Part shown: positions 43,819 to 51,615 of the stretch, in pieces
Position numbering within the stretch: the stretch's first letter is position 1
Layout: every line of letters begins with the position of its first letter
Source: Pseudoalteromonas phenolica
GTDB taxonomy: Bacteria; Pseudomonadota; Gammaproteobacteria; Enterobacterales; Alteromonadaceae
DNA length: 63,499 nucleotides
Assembly (NCBI RefSeq): GCF_005886345.1
Contig: NZ_PNEC01000062.1
Coordinates: forward strand, 1-63,499
Direction of reading: 5' to 3'
Program-made: the position numbers and the translations under genes
Notes under the pieces: model-generated
What the model saw: only the letters and a program-made list of their open reading frames with translations
Databases searched by the model: none
What the model was told of the DNA's origin: nothing

Positions 43819-44490
43819 CTATTCCTTATTACCGCTAAGTCCGAGCATAATTTGTGCTAAATCTACTTCGTCACTACACATGCGGCTATCTTTCTCGCAG
43901 AGTTGATAAAATTCTTTTATTGAGACACCTTCTACTTTCATAACGTTCATTTCTTTTTTTAAATAAGTAATGATTTTATGAACCACTTTATGTGAGTGTA
44001 GGATTAGAGCTTTATCGGCTACATCACCTCGTTCAAAATAGAAGGCGATAAATTTATGCAACTGATTAAAGCGCAGAAGTGTGCGCATTGAATGCGGGTC
44101 CCAAGTATTAAACTCAATGAACTTGTTGTCTTTAATGAGCATATCAGTTTCTAACTGTTTATCCTTGGCATAAGGCACAGCCCAAAGCTCAAAGCCGCGT
44201 TCAGTAAAGACTTGATGAATGGCTATGCGAGGTTTGTTGTCGCAGAAAATCGTCCCATTATCATCTTCATAGCCATCTAGAAGTGTAAGATTCCAATTTC
44301 TTTTATCTATTAAGCGAGTGACAGCGTTATCAAAGCCATGTTGAAAAATACCTTCACTTTCACTGACTGAAGAGGCAACCAAATGGTAAAAAGGAGGCAA
44401 CTCTCCCCAGTTTAATTGTTTTTTATACCAGTTGATGTCCTTTAGCGTAGGGTTATCCGGTAACCTTGCTTTATTATTAACTCTTGCCAT
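43819..44490 (-). CDS. Unrecognised 223-residue protein upstream of bepA
   Basis: I do not recognise this protein. It starts MARVNNKARLPDNP, is soluble, and is rich in Asp, Lys and aromatic residues. Visible features are NWYKKQLNWGELPPFYHL, several acidic/aromatic clusters, and two cysteines near the C-terminus (about 194 and 199, LCEKDSRMC). It has no signal peptide or membrane helix. It ends one base before the bepA start, so the two are very likely co-transcribed. The length and clean frame argue for a real gene. Function unknown. Confidence 0.7.
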   Translation of the reverse strand: MARVNNKARLPDNPTLKDINWYKKQLNWGELPPFYHLVASSVSESEGIFQHGFDNAVTRLIDKRNWNLTLLDGYEDDNGTIFCDNKPRIAIHQVFTERGFELWAVPYAKDKQLETDMLIKDNKFIEFNTWDPHSMRTLLRFNQLHKFIAFYFERGDVADKALILHSHKVVHKIITYLKKEMNVMKVEGVSIKEFYQLCEKDSRMCSDEVDLAQIMLGLSGNKE

Positions 44491-44619
44491 AAATACAACG
44501 TATAAAAAAATAAACTCTTGTTAAGAATAAACGATTGTTGCCAAGCTATCTACATAGAAGATAGTTAAGTGAGAATTTTTAGTGTTACACTGTGAGAAAG
44601 ATGTTTTTATTAAACAACC

Positions 44620-44841
44620 ATGCAGTTGAAAGTAGATTTAAGAGCTTATAAGTGCCCGCAAATGTTTGTTCAGTTTAGGTTCAACTTAAAACAAGCTGAG
44701 CAAGAGTTTCATTCAATCCGTTTCATTTACGAAAACAGCCAAAGAATTGATGATATTCTGGCTTTTTTAAATACAAAACAATATAAATTTGTGCACTGTC
44801 ACAATACCGACTCTTTCTCTTACATTGAGGTAAATCTTTAA
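44620..44841 (+). CDS. TusA/SirA-like sulfur carrier family protein
   Basis: This 73-residue protein has the family's Cys-Pro motif (Cys12-Pro13 in AYKCPQMFVQFR) in a short beta-alpha-beta fold. TusA proteins relay sulfur for tRNA thiolation and cofactor synthesis; the identity beyond the family level is uncertain, and the motif after CP is not that of E. coli TusA. It lies one base before the PerM gene, so the two are coupled. Confidence 0.7.
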   Translation: MQLKVDLRAYKCPQMFVQFRFNLKQAEQEFHSIRFIYENSQRIDDILAFLNTKQYKFVHCHNTDSFSYIEVNL

Positions 44842-44842
44842 T

Positions 44843-45910
44843 ATGTTTGAACTTGTATCAAAGTGGTATAAAAATAAGTTTTCAGACCCGAACTCAGTTA
44901 CGTTACTACTGATAGTTATCGCTTTAGCCACGTCATTATATTTTTTCGGTCCTTATATTTTACCTGTACTAGTCGCTTTAGTGATTGCCTACTTGTTGGA
45001 GTGGCCGGTTTCTAAAATTGAACTAGTAATAAAAAATCGGGTACTGGCAACAAGCTTTATTATTTTACTGTTCACAGGTGTTTTATTAGCGATGACTTTG
45101 GGTTTAATCCCTGTTTTATGGCAACAATTAAGTAACTTATTACAAGAAGCCCCTGCCATGCTAGAAAAGGGAAAGGAGTTTTTATTACATTTACCTGACC
45201 AGTATCCAACATTGATTTCGATAGAACAAGTTAAAGGGCTGGTGGCAACGACTGAAAATAAAATCTTAGAAGCAGGGCAAGTGATCTTATCTTTTTCGCT
45301 TACTTCTTTAAAAGATATTGTAGCCTGGATGATTTATTTAATTCTCGTGCCTTTGCTGGTCTTTTTTATGTTGAAAGATAAAGCTGTTTTAACGAAAAGT
45401 ATGTCTGTTTTAGTACCAAAAGATCGTAGATTGATCCAACAGGTATGGCACGAAATGGATCATCAAATCATGAACTATATTCGCGGTAAAGTACTTGAAA
45501 TACTTATCATTGGTACATCAACGTTTGTTGCTTTCTGGGTTTTAGATTTACGTTATGCAGCTCTGCTAGGGGCGTTGGTCGGCTTTTCTGTGCTTATTCC
45601 TTTTGTAGGCGCAGCCTTAGTGACTATCCCAGTTGCTGCTGTTGCGATGTTTCAGTTTGGCTTAGACACTCAATTCTGGACCATTTTGGTTGTGTATGGG
45701 GTTATTCAGGCTCTTGATGGTAACGTGCTAGTGCCTTTGTTGTTTTCTGAAGCGGTAGATCTAAATCCGGTCTTCATTATTGTCGCGGTGTTATTTTTTG
45801 GTGGCTTATGGGGGTTTTGGGGCGTCTTCTTTGCAATTCCAATGGCATCCTTAGTTAAAGCTTTATTTAATGCTTGGTCTGATAACTGGAAGCCTCAAAC
45901 ACCAGTCTAA
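44843..45910 (+). CDS. AI-2E family transporter, PerM-like
   Basis: This 355-residue polytopic membrane protein has about eight hydrophobic segments and the AI-2E/UPF0118 pattern, including PYILPVLVALVIAYLLEW near the N-terminus, DLRYAALLGALVGF and the NPVFIIVAVLFFGGLWGFWG end. The family includes PerM and TqsA. Substrate unknown. It is followed by an intrinsic terminator. Confidence 0.85.
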   Translation: MFELVSKWYKNKFSDPNSVTLLLIVIALATSLYFFGPYILPVLVALVIAYLLEWPVSKIELVIKNRVLATSFIILLFTGVLLAMTLGLIPVLWQQLSNLLQEAPAMLEKGKEFLLHLPDQYPTLISIEQVKGLVATTENKILEAGQVILSFSLTSLKDIVAWMIYLILVPLLVFFMLKDKAVLTKSMSVLVPKDRRLIQQVWHEMDHQIMNYIRGKVLEILIIGTSTFVAFWVLDLRYAALLGALVGFSVLIPFVGAALVTIPVAAVAMFQFGLDTQFWTILVVYGVIQALDGNVLVPLLFSEAVDLNPVFIIVAVLFFGGLWGFWGVFFAIPMASLVKALFNAWSDNWKPQTPV

Positions 45911-45925
45911 TTGTTCTCTATTTTG

Positions 45926-45957
45926 CGCTGCAGACACTGCAGCGTAAAAATTTTTTT
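45926..45957 (+). terminator. Rho-independent terminator after the PerM gene
   Basis: A perfect 8-bp GC-rich stem CGCTGCAG/CTGCAGCG with an ACA loop is followed by TAAAAA and a seven-T run. Confidence 0.88.
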
Positions 45958-45965
45958 GTTTTTCC

Positions 45966-45994
45966 CTTGAAGTTATTTTAGCTCGCCCCATATA
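45966..45994 (+). promoter_or_regulatory. Sigma-32 heat-shock promoter of htpG
   Basis: CTTGAAG (45966-45972), a 13-bp spacer and CCCCATATA (45986-45994) match the sigma-32 consensus CTTGAAA / CCCCATNTA almost exactly. It lies 43 bp before the htpG ATG. Confidence 0.92.
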
Positions 45995-46036
45995 CCTCAT
46001 AACACTGTGCAAATACTGGTTTAATCGGAGATAAAG

Positions 46037-47950
46037 ATGACCACAGCTCAAAAAGAAACATTAGGCTTTCAAACAGAAGTCAAACAATTACTAAACCTAA
46101 TGATCCACTCTTTATATTCAAATAAAGAGATCTTTTTACGTGAATTGGTTTCAAACGCATCGGATGCAGCTGACAAGCTGCGTTTTTTAGCGTTACAAAA
46201 CGGTGATTTATACGAAGGTGATGCAAATCTTAGAGTTCGTGTTAGCGCTGATAAAGAAGCAAATACAGTAACTATTTCTGATAACGGTATCGGCATGACC
46301 CGTGAAGAGGTAATCAATTCTCTAGGTACGATTGCAAAGTCAGGCACTGCTGAATTTTTCCAAAACTTATCTGGTGATCAGTCAAAGGATTCGCAGTTAA
46401 TTGGTCAGTTTGGTGTGGGTTTTTACTCTGCATTTATTGTTGCTGATGCAGTGACAGTGGTCACTCGTAAAGCTGGCGAATCAACGGCGACAGAATGGTA
46501 TTCAAAAGGCGAAGGCGAGTTTACCCTTGCTGAAGTGGCTAAAGAAACTCGTGGTACTGAAATTACACTTCATCTACGTGAAGACGAAGCTGAGTTTTTG
46601 GAGGAATATCGTTTACGAGGTATCGTTACAAAGTATTCTGATCATATCTCTATTCCTGTTGAAATGTATAAGCAACCAGTTGAAGAGTCTGAAGGACCTG
46701 ACGGTGATAAAATTCCAGCCCAACCAGGTGAATGGGAGGCTATCAACCGGGCTACAGCACTTTGGACACGTGATAAGTCTGAAGTAACGGAAGATGAATA
46801 TAAAGAGTTTTATAAGCATGTAGGCCACGACTGGGAAGAGCCTTTAACTTGGGCACATAACAAAGTTGAAGGTAAAACTGAATATACCAGCTTGCTTTAT
46901 ATTCCAAAAAAAGCGCCATTCGATTTATGGAACCGAGACCGTCAAAGTGGTTTGAAACTTTACGTGCAACGCGTGTTCATTATGGATGATGCTGAGCAGT
47001 TTATGCCAAGCTATCTTCGTTTTGTGAAAGGTCTTCTTGATTCAAACGATTTACCGCTAAATGTATCTCGTGAAATTTTACAAGATAACAAGATAACCCA
47101 AGCAATTCGCAAGGGCTGTACGTCTCGTGTGCTTAAAATGCTTGACCGAATGGGTAAGAACAAACCAGAAGAGTATCAAACATTTTGGAATGAGTTCGGT
47201 AAAGTTTTAAAAGAAGGCCCAGCTGAAGATATCTCTAATAAAGAAGCCATTGCGAAACTGCTTCGTTTCAGCTCAACACATACTGATGAAAGCACTGAAA
47301 ATGTGTCTTTAGAGCAATATATTGAGCGTATGAAAGAAGGCCAAGATAAGATTTACTATGTAGTTGCAGATAGCTTTGAAGCAGCTAAGAGCTCTCCTCA
47401 CTTAGAAATTTTCCGTAAGAAAGGTATTGAAGTTTTACTGATGGCCGATCGCGTTGATGAGTGGATGATGAGTCATCTAACAGAATTCAATGACAAGCAG
47501 TTCGCGTCAATTACACGCGGTGACTTAGACCTTGGTGATTTAGACGACGCAGAAACAAAGAAAGCGCAGGAAGAAAGTGAAAAAGAAGTTGAAGGCTTAG
47601 TAGATCGCATTCAAACCGTACTAGGCGATAAAGTAAAAGAAGTACGTTTCACGCATCGCTTAACTGATTCTCCAGCATGTGTGGTTGTTGATGACAACGA
47701 CATGAGCTCACAAATGCAAAAACTAATGGAATCAGTAGGTCAGGCAGTACCAGAAGCAAAGCCAATCTTCGAGTTAAACCCAGAACACCAACTTGTGAAG
47801 CATTTAAACGTTGAGCAAGACGAAGATAAATTTGCGCAATGGTCTGACGTATTACTTGACCAAGCTTTACTAGCCGAGCGTGGCAGCCTGAAAGATCCTG
47901 CAGCTTTTGTCGCTAAGCTTAATAAATTAATGCTCGATTTGAGTAAGTAA
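46037..47950 (+). CDS. htpG: Molecular chaperone HtpG (Hsp90)
   Basis: HtpG is the bacterial Hsp90, an ATP-driven dimeric chaperone. The 637-residue protein has the GHKL ATPase motifs LRELVSNASDAADKLR, DNGIGM and GQFGVGFYSAF, the middle-domain catalytic loop with the LNVSREILQ motif, and the C-terminal dimerisation domain. A consensus sigma-32 promoter lies upstream. The stop codon lies in a GTAA microsatellite. Confidence 0.98.
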   Translation: MTTAQKETLGFQTEVKQLLNLMIHSLYSNKEIFLRELVSNASDAADKLRFLALQNGDLYEGDANLRVRVSADKEANTVTISDNGIGMTREEVINSLGTIAKSGTAEFFQNLSGDQSKDSQLIGQFGVGFYSAFIVADAVTVVTRKAGESTATEWYSKGEGEFTLAEVAKETRGTEITLHLREDEAEFLEEYRLRGIVTKYSDHISIPVEMYKQPVEESEGPDGDKIPAQPGEWEAINRATALWTRDKSEVTEDEYKEFYKHVGHDWEEPLTWAHNKVEGKTEYTSLLYIPKKAPFDLWNRDRQSGLKLYVQRVFIMDDAEQFMPSYLRFVKGLLDSNDLPLNVSREILQDNKITQAIRKGCTSRVLKMLDRMGKNKPEEYQTFWNEFGKVLKEGPAEDISNKEAIAKLLRFSSTHTDESTENVSLEQYIERMKEGQDKIYYVVADSFEAAKSSPHLEIFRKKGIEVLLMADRVDEWMMSHLTEFNDKQFASITRGDLDLGDLDDAETKKAQEESEKEVEGLVDRIQTVLGDKVKEVRFTHRLTDSPACVVVDDNDMSSQMQKLMESVGQAVPEAKPIFELNPEHQLVKHLNVEQDEDKFAQWSDVLLDQALLAERGSLKDPAAFVAKLNKLMLDLSK

Positions 47951-47968
47951 GTAAGTAAGTAAGTAAGT
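47943..47968 (+). repeat. GTAA tetranucleotide microsatellite at the htpG stop
   Basis: Six GTAA units plus GT overlap the last codon and stop of htpG. The first in-frame TAA is the annotated stop, and further TAA triplets occur in every frame downstream. Confidence 0.95.
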
Positions 47969-47983
47969 CGTATTCCGACGAGT

Positions 47984-48019
47984 AAAGGGGTTAATGTTTT
48001 GGCATTAGCCCCTTTCTTT
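47984..48019 (+). terminator. Rho-independent terminator after htpG
   Basis: A 13-bp stem AAAGGGGTTAATG pairs with CATTAGCCCCTTT (one wobble pair) around a 6-base loop, followed by a T-rich tail. Confidence 0.88.
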
Positions 48020-48122
48020 TGTTTACATAATCAGCAATTAGTATAAGTTGCTTGAGATAACAAGCAGCTTGTGAAAAAATCTCATTAACTTCGAATAAAC
48101 TCCCGATAAAGAGGAACACACT

Positions 48123-48767
48123 ATGCGCATCATCCTTTTAGGCGCGCCGGGTGCAGGTAAAGGCACTCAAGCTCAATTTTTAATGGACAAATACGGCATT
48201 CCACAAATTTCAACTGGTGACATGTTACGTGCTGCAATCAAAGAGGGCACGCCTCTGGGTCTTGAAGCAAAGAAAGTAATGGACGCAGGTCAGTTGGTTT
48301 CTGATGAAATTATTATTGGTCTAGTGAAAGAGCGAATTGCTAAAGCTGATTGCGAGAACGGTTTTTTACTTGATGGTTTCCCGCGCACTATCCCTCAAGC
48401 AGATGCAATGAAAGAGAATTGTATTGCAATCGACCACGTTATTGAATTTGACGTTGCAGATGAGATCATCGTTGAGCGTATGGGCGGTCGTCGAGTACAC
48501 CCTGGTTCTGGTCGTGTTTACCATGTAGTTTATAATCCACCTAAAGTGGAAGGTAAAGATGACGTAACGGGCGAAGACCTTATCATTCGTGATGATGACG
48601 TAGAAAAAACAGTACGTAAGCGTTTAGGTATCTACCACGACCAAACTAAACCGCTTATTGATTATTACCAAGCAGAAGCAGAGCAGGGTAATACCAAGTA
48701 CCACCGTTTAGATGGTACTCAGGCTGTAGAAGCGGTAAGCGCTCAGCTAGGTGAATTACTAGGTTAA
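48123..48767 (+). CDS. adk: Adenylate kinase
   Basis: Adk interconverts ATP, ADP and AMP. The 214-residue protein has the P-loop GAPGAGKGT (7-15), the AMP-binding QISTGDMLR, the DGFPRT motif and a long LID domain (GRRVHPGSGRVYH) without zinc cysteines, as in E. coli. AGAGGAAC provides the ribosome binding site. It follows htpG, as in E. coli. Confidence 0.98.
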   Translation: MRIILLGAPGAGKGTQAQFLMDKYGIPQISTGDMLRAAIKEGTPLGLEAKKVMDAGQLVSDEIIIGLVKERIAKADCENGFLLDGFPRTIPQADAMKENCIAIDHVIEFDVADEIIVERMGGRRVHPGSGRVYHVVYNPPKVEGKDDVTGEDLIIRDDDVEKTVRKRLGIYHDQTKPLIDYYQAEAEQGNTKYHRLDGTQAVEAVSAQLGELLG

Positions 48768-48788
48768 TTAATTTTGTAGCCAGCAATT

Positions 48789-48815
48789 AAAAAGCCGCAT
48801 TCGCGGCTTTTTTGG
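48789..48815. terminator. Bidirectional terminator between adk and tpx
   Basis: A stem AAAAAGCCGC/GCGGCTTTTT with an ATTC loop and A/T runs on both sides separates the convergent genes. Confidence 0.92.
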
Positions 48816-48817
48816 TT

Positions 48818-49435
48818 TTATTCAGTGCCAGTTTTTGGTTCTGTTGTTTTGCCAGACAGCTGATTGAGGTGTGTGATAACCTCTTCGTAATTTGGCTCTT
48901 TGGCAAGATTTGACACTAGCTGTTTATATGTAACTTTGTGCTCTTTGTCTAAAACCACAATAGCTCGGCTCAAAAGACCCATATCTTTTATATAAAGTCC
49001 ATATTGCTTACCGAAATCACGCCAAACTGAATCAGATAACGTTTGAATTTTATCTATGCCTTCGGTTGCGCAAAACCTTTTCTGTGCAAAGGGTAAATCA
49101 GCACTGATTGTTAACATTTCAATGTTAGGGAATTTTTCAGCGATTTCTTGATTAAAGAATTTAGTTTGTAAACTACACACCCCAGTATCAAGGCTAGGGA
49201 CTATACTTATTAATACAGCTTTTCCTGAGTAATCATTTAACGTAACAGTTTTAAAATGCGCATTAACGACTTTAAAGTTTGTTGCCTGTTGCCCAATTTT
49301 TATACCTTTTCCCAACAAAGTAACCTCTTTACCTTGCGCAAATACTTTACCTTTATCGATCTGATTCTCTTCGATTTCAAATGCAAGAGTTGTTGATGAA
49401 GCTAAACTTAATGTCAGTATGATTTTTTTCAGCAT
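48818..49435 (-). CDS. Tpx-type thiol peroxidase with signal peptide
   Basis: This 205-residue peroxiredoxin of the Tpx group has the peroxidatic Cys87 in SLDTGVCSLQT and the resolving Cys122 in RFCATEGI. Unlike E. coli Tpx (168 residues), it begins with a clear signal peptide (MLKKIILTLSLASSTTLA, about 18 residues) and should be periplasmic. It is monocistronic and convergent with adk. Confidence 0.88.
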   Translation of the reverse strand: MLKKIILTLSLASSTTLAFEIEENQIDKGKVFAQGKEVTLLGKGIKIGQQATNFKVVNAHFKTVTLNDYSGKAVLISIVPSLDTGVCSLQTKFFNQEIAEKFPNIEMLTISADLPFAQKRFCATEGIDKIQTLSDSVWRDFGKQYGLYIKDMGLLSRAIVVLDKEHKVTYKQLVSNLAKEPNYEEVITHLNQLSGKTTEPKTGTE

Positions 49436-49625
49436 AAAGTATTCCTTATTGGGTTAACTTAATTATTTTAACTGTATTATACTAATAATTGGGTGATTTA
49501 TTATTAAGAATAATTGCGTTGTAAATCTAAGCCAAATTTATTAACATTTGCAATCGTTTTGCACTTCAAATAATAATCAAAAGAGAATTACGATAACTTG
49601 TAGTTCAACGGTGAAGAGAGCTTTT

Positions 49626-50630
49626 ATGTCAACATTGGTATTAATTTGTGATGATTCCAAACTTGCGCGTCGGCAATTGGCCCGTTCGTTACCAGAAGAC
49701 TGGGATATAAAAGTTGAATTCGCTGAACATGGTTTAGATTGCCTTGAAAAAGTCAAACAGCTCTCACCTGAAATTCTTTTTCTTGACCTCAATATGCCCC
49801 ACATGGATGGTTATGAAGTCTTACAAGCCATTAACGAGCAGGGCTTAAATGTTTTAACTGTAGTTGTGTCTGGCGATATTCAACCTAATGCTCATGAACG
49901 GGTCATGTCTTTGGGGGCTATCGACTTTATTAGAAAGCCATGTGATAGCGAAAAGCTGATAGAAATTATTGAGCAACATGGTATTCGTGATAGGGCAATC
50001 AGAGAAAGTCTAGTTCATAAACTCGGAGAGCAAGTTGACTCTGATTTACGTGACATCTATCAAGAGCTAACTAATATTGCAATGGGTCAAGCTGGAGATT
50101 TACTAGCCCGATTACTTAATGTGTTTGTAGAGCTACCAATACCTAATGTAAATGTGCTTGAAGTCAGTGAACTTCATATGGCACTACAAGCAATTGATGC
50201 AAACGCTTCAACTTCAGGAGTCTGTCAGGGATTTATCGGCGGAGGCGTGTCAGGTGAAGCTTTATTACTTTTAAATGATTCAAGTTTTAAAGAAATCGCT
50301 TCATTAATGAATTATTCAGGGGAGCTCAATGATAAAGTAGAACTTGAGTTACTTATGGATATTAGTAACATTCTAATCGGTGCTATTTTATCTGGTTTAT
50401 CTCGTCAACTCGATATGCCATTCAGCCAAGGCCACCCAGTCGTTTTAGGACAACATTGTGAAGTTTCAGATTTAGTCAAAGCGAATAAAGAACGTTGGCA
50501 AAGAACTTTGGCGATAGAAATTAGTTACGGTATCGAAGCACATGATATTAAATGTGATTTGATGCTGTTATTTACAGAGGACTCTATCAAGACCCTCAAA
50601 TATAAAGTTGCTTACTTACTAGAAGAATAA
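49626..50630 (+). CDS. Response regulator with CheC-like phosphatase domain
   Basis: This 334-residue protein has a receiver domain (1-120) with Asp9/Asp10, phospho-acceptor Asp54 in LFLDLNMPHMDG, and the switch Ser and Lys (VVSGD, FIRKP). Its C-terminal domain is CheC/CheX-like. The first half keeps the signature DxxxExxN-(x22)-P (Asp143, Glu147, Asn150, Pro173); the second half has Glu241, Asp245, Asn248, Pro271, so the catalytic Glu is Asp. CheC proteins dephosphorylate response regulators. The start at 49626 gives MSTLVLICDDSKLARR. It lies four bases before a diguanylate cyclase gene. Confidence 0.88.
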   Translation: MSTLVLICDDSKLARRQLARSLPEDWDIKVEFAEHGLDCLEKVKQLSPEILFLDLNMPHMDGYEVLQAINEQGLNVLTVVVSGDIQPNAHERVMSLGAIDFIRKPCDSEKLIEIIEQHGIRDRAIRESLVHKLGEQVDSDLRDIYQELTNIAMGQAGDLLARLLNVFVELPIPNVNVLEVSELHMALQAIDANASTSGVCQGFIGGGVSGEALLLLNDSSFKEIASLMNYSGELNDKVELELLMDISNILIGAILSGLSRQLDMPFSQGHPVVLGQHCEVSDLVKANKERWQRTLAIEISYGIEAHDIKCDLMLLFTEDSIKTLKYKVAYLLEE

Positions 50631-50634
50631 TTTT

Positions 50635-51606
50635 ATGCCTGCTGCAGATTTTGACATGAATGAAGTTCATTGGCTTATGGATATGTTTAATACCGTAGAT
50701 ATAGGTCTGGTGGTGTTAGATAGAAATTACCAAGTCTGTGTATGGAATGGTTTTATGGAGAATCATTCAGGACTATTGCCGAGCGCAGTTAAGGATAAAG
50801 ACATTTTTGATTTATTCCCAAGTCTCGATGAAAAGTGGTTTAGGAGCAAAACTGAGCCTGTTTTTGTGCTTAAAAATCGCTCTTTTACTATTTGGGAGCA
50901 GCAACCTTATATCTTCAAATTCAAGAACTACCGCCCTATAACAGGTAAAGCTGATCATATGTATCAGAACTCAACCATTATCCCATTAACGACTCTGACT
51001 GGAGAAGTGAGTCATATATGTTTGATAATTTACGATGTCACGGATGAAGCGGTTAATAAACAAGATCTTGAATTGGCTAATAAACAATTAGAAAAAATGA
51101 GTCGTACAGATAGCCTTACTAAACTTTCTAATCGAGGATATTGGGAATCTCAATTAAAGAAAGAGTTTATGCGACTACAAAGAAGCCAGGGTATGAGCAG
51201 CTTGTTGATGTTTGACATAGATTTCTTTAAGAAAATAAATGATGAATATGGTCACGGTGGAGGAGATGAAGCCATAAGACATATTTCAGATTTACTTAAA
51301 AAGACATTGCGAGAATCAGATACAGCGGGTCGTTATGGTGGTGAAGAATTTGCAGTTACCTTGGTGGATACACCACAAGATGGCGCTGTTATGTTTGCCG
51401 ATAGGCTAAGATGTTTAATAGAAAAGTCTTCAATTTTTTATGATAACAAAGAGATAAAAGTGACAGTAAGTATTGGTGTAGCTACCTTTTCTAGTGACTT
51501 TACTAAACATGAAGAATGGATAGAAGCAGCTGATACCGCTTTATATCACGCTAAAGAAACAGGTCGTAACAAGGTTGCGAGCTATAACTCAGATATGAAA
51601 GAGTAA
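50635..51606 (+). CDS. PAS-GGDEF diguanylate cyclase
   Basis: This 323-residue protein has an N-terminal PAS-like domain (about 15-130), a short coiled coil (KQDLELANKQLEKMSRTD) and a GGDEF domain. The active site is GGEEF (235-239), and the product-inhibition I-site RESD lies five residues before it. No membrane segment is seen. It should make c-di-GMP and be inhibited by it. It is co-transcribed with the receiver-CheC gene. Confidence 0.92.
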   Translation: MPAADFDMNEVHWLMDMFNTVDIGLVVLDRNYQVCVWNGFMENHSGLLPSAVKDKDIFDLFPSLDEKWFRSKTEPVFVLKNRSFTIWEQQPYIFKFKNYRPITGKADHMYQNSTIIPLTTLTGEVSHICLIIYDVTDEAVNKQDLELANKQLEKMSRTDSLTKLSNRGYWESQLKKEFMRLQRSQGMSSLLMFDIDFFKKINDEYGHGGGDEAIRHISDLLKKTLRESDTAGRYGGEEFAVTLVDTPQDGAVMFADRLRCLIEKSSIFYDNKEIKVTVSIGVATFSSDFTKHEEWIEAADTALYHAKETGRNKVASYNSDMKE

Positions 51607-51615
51607 GCTGATAAG

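Noticed and set aside
46527..46787. 86-residue frame inside htpG
   Set aside because: It is an out-of-frame shadow of a strongly conserved chaperone gene.
47943..47968. Phase variation of htpG through the GTAA repeat
   Set aside because: The first TAA is always the in-frame stop, so gain or loss of units does not change the protein.
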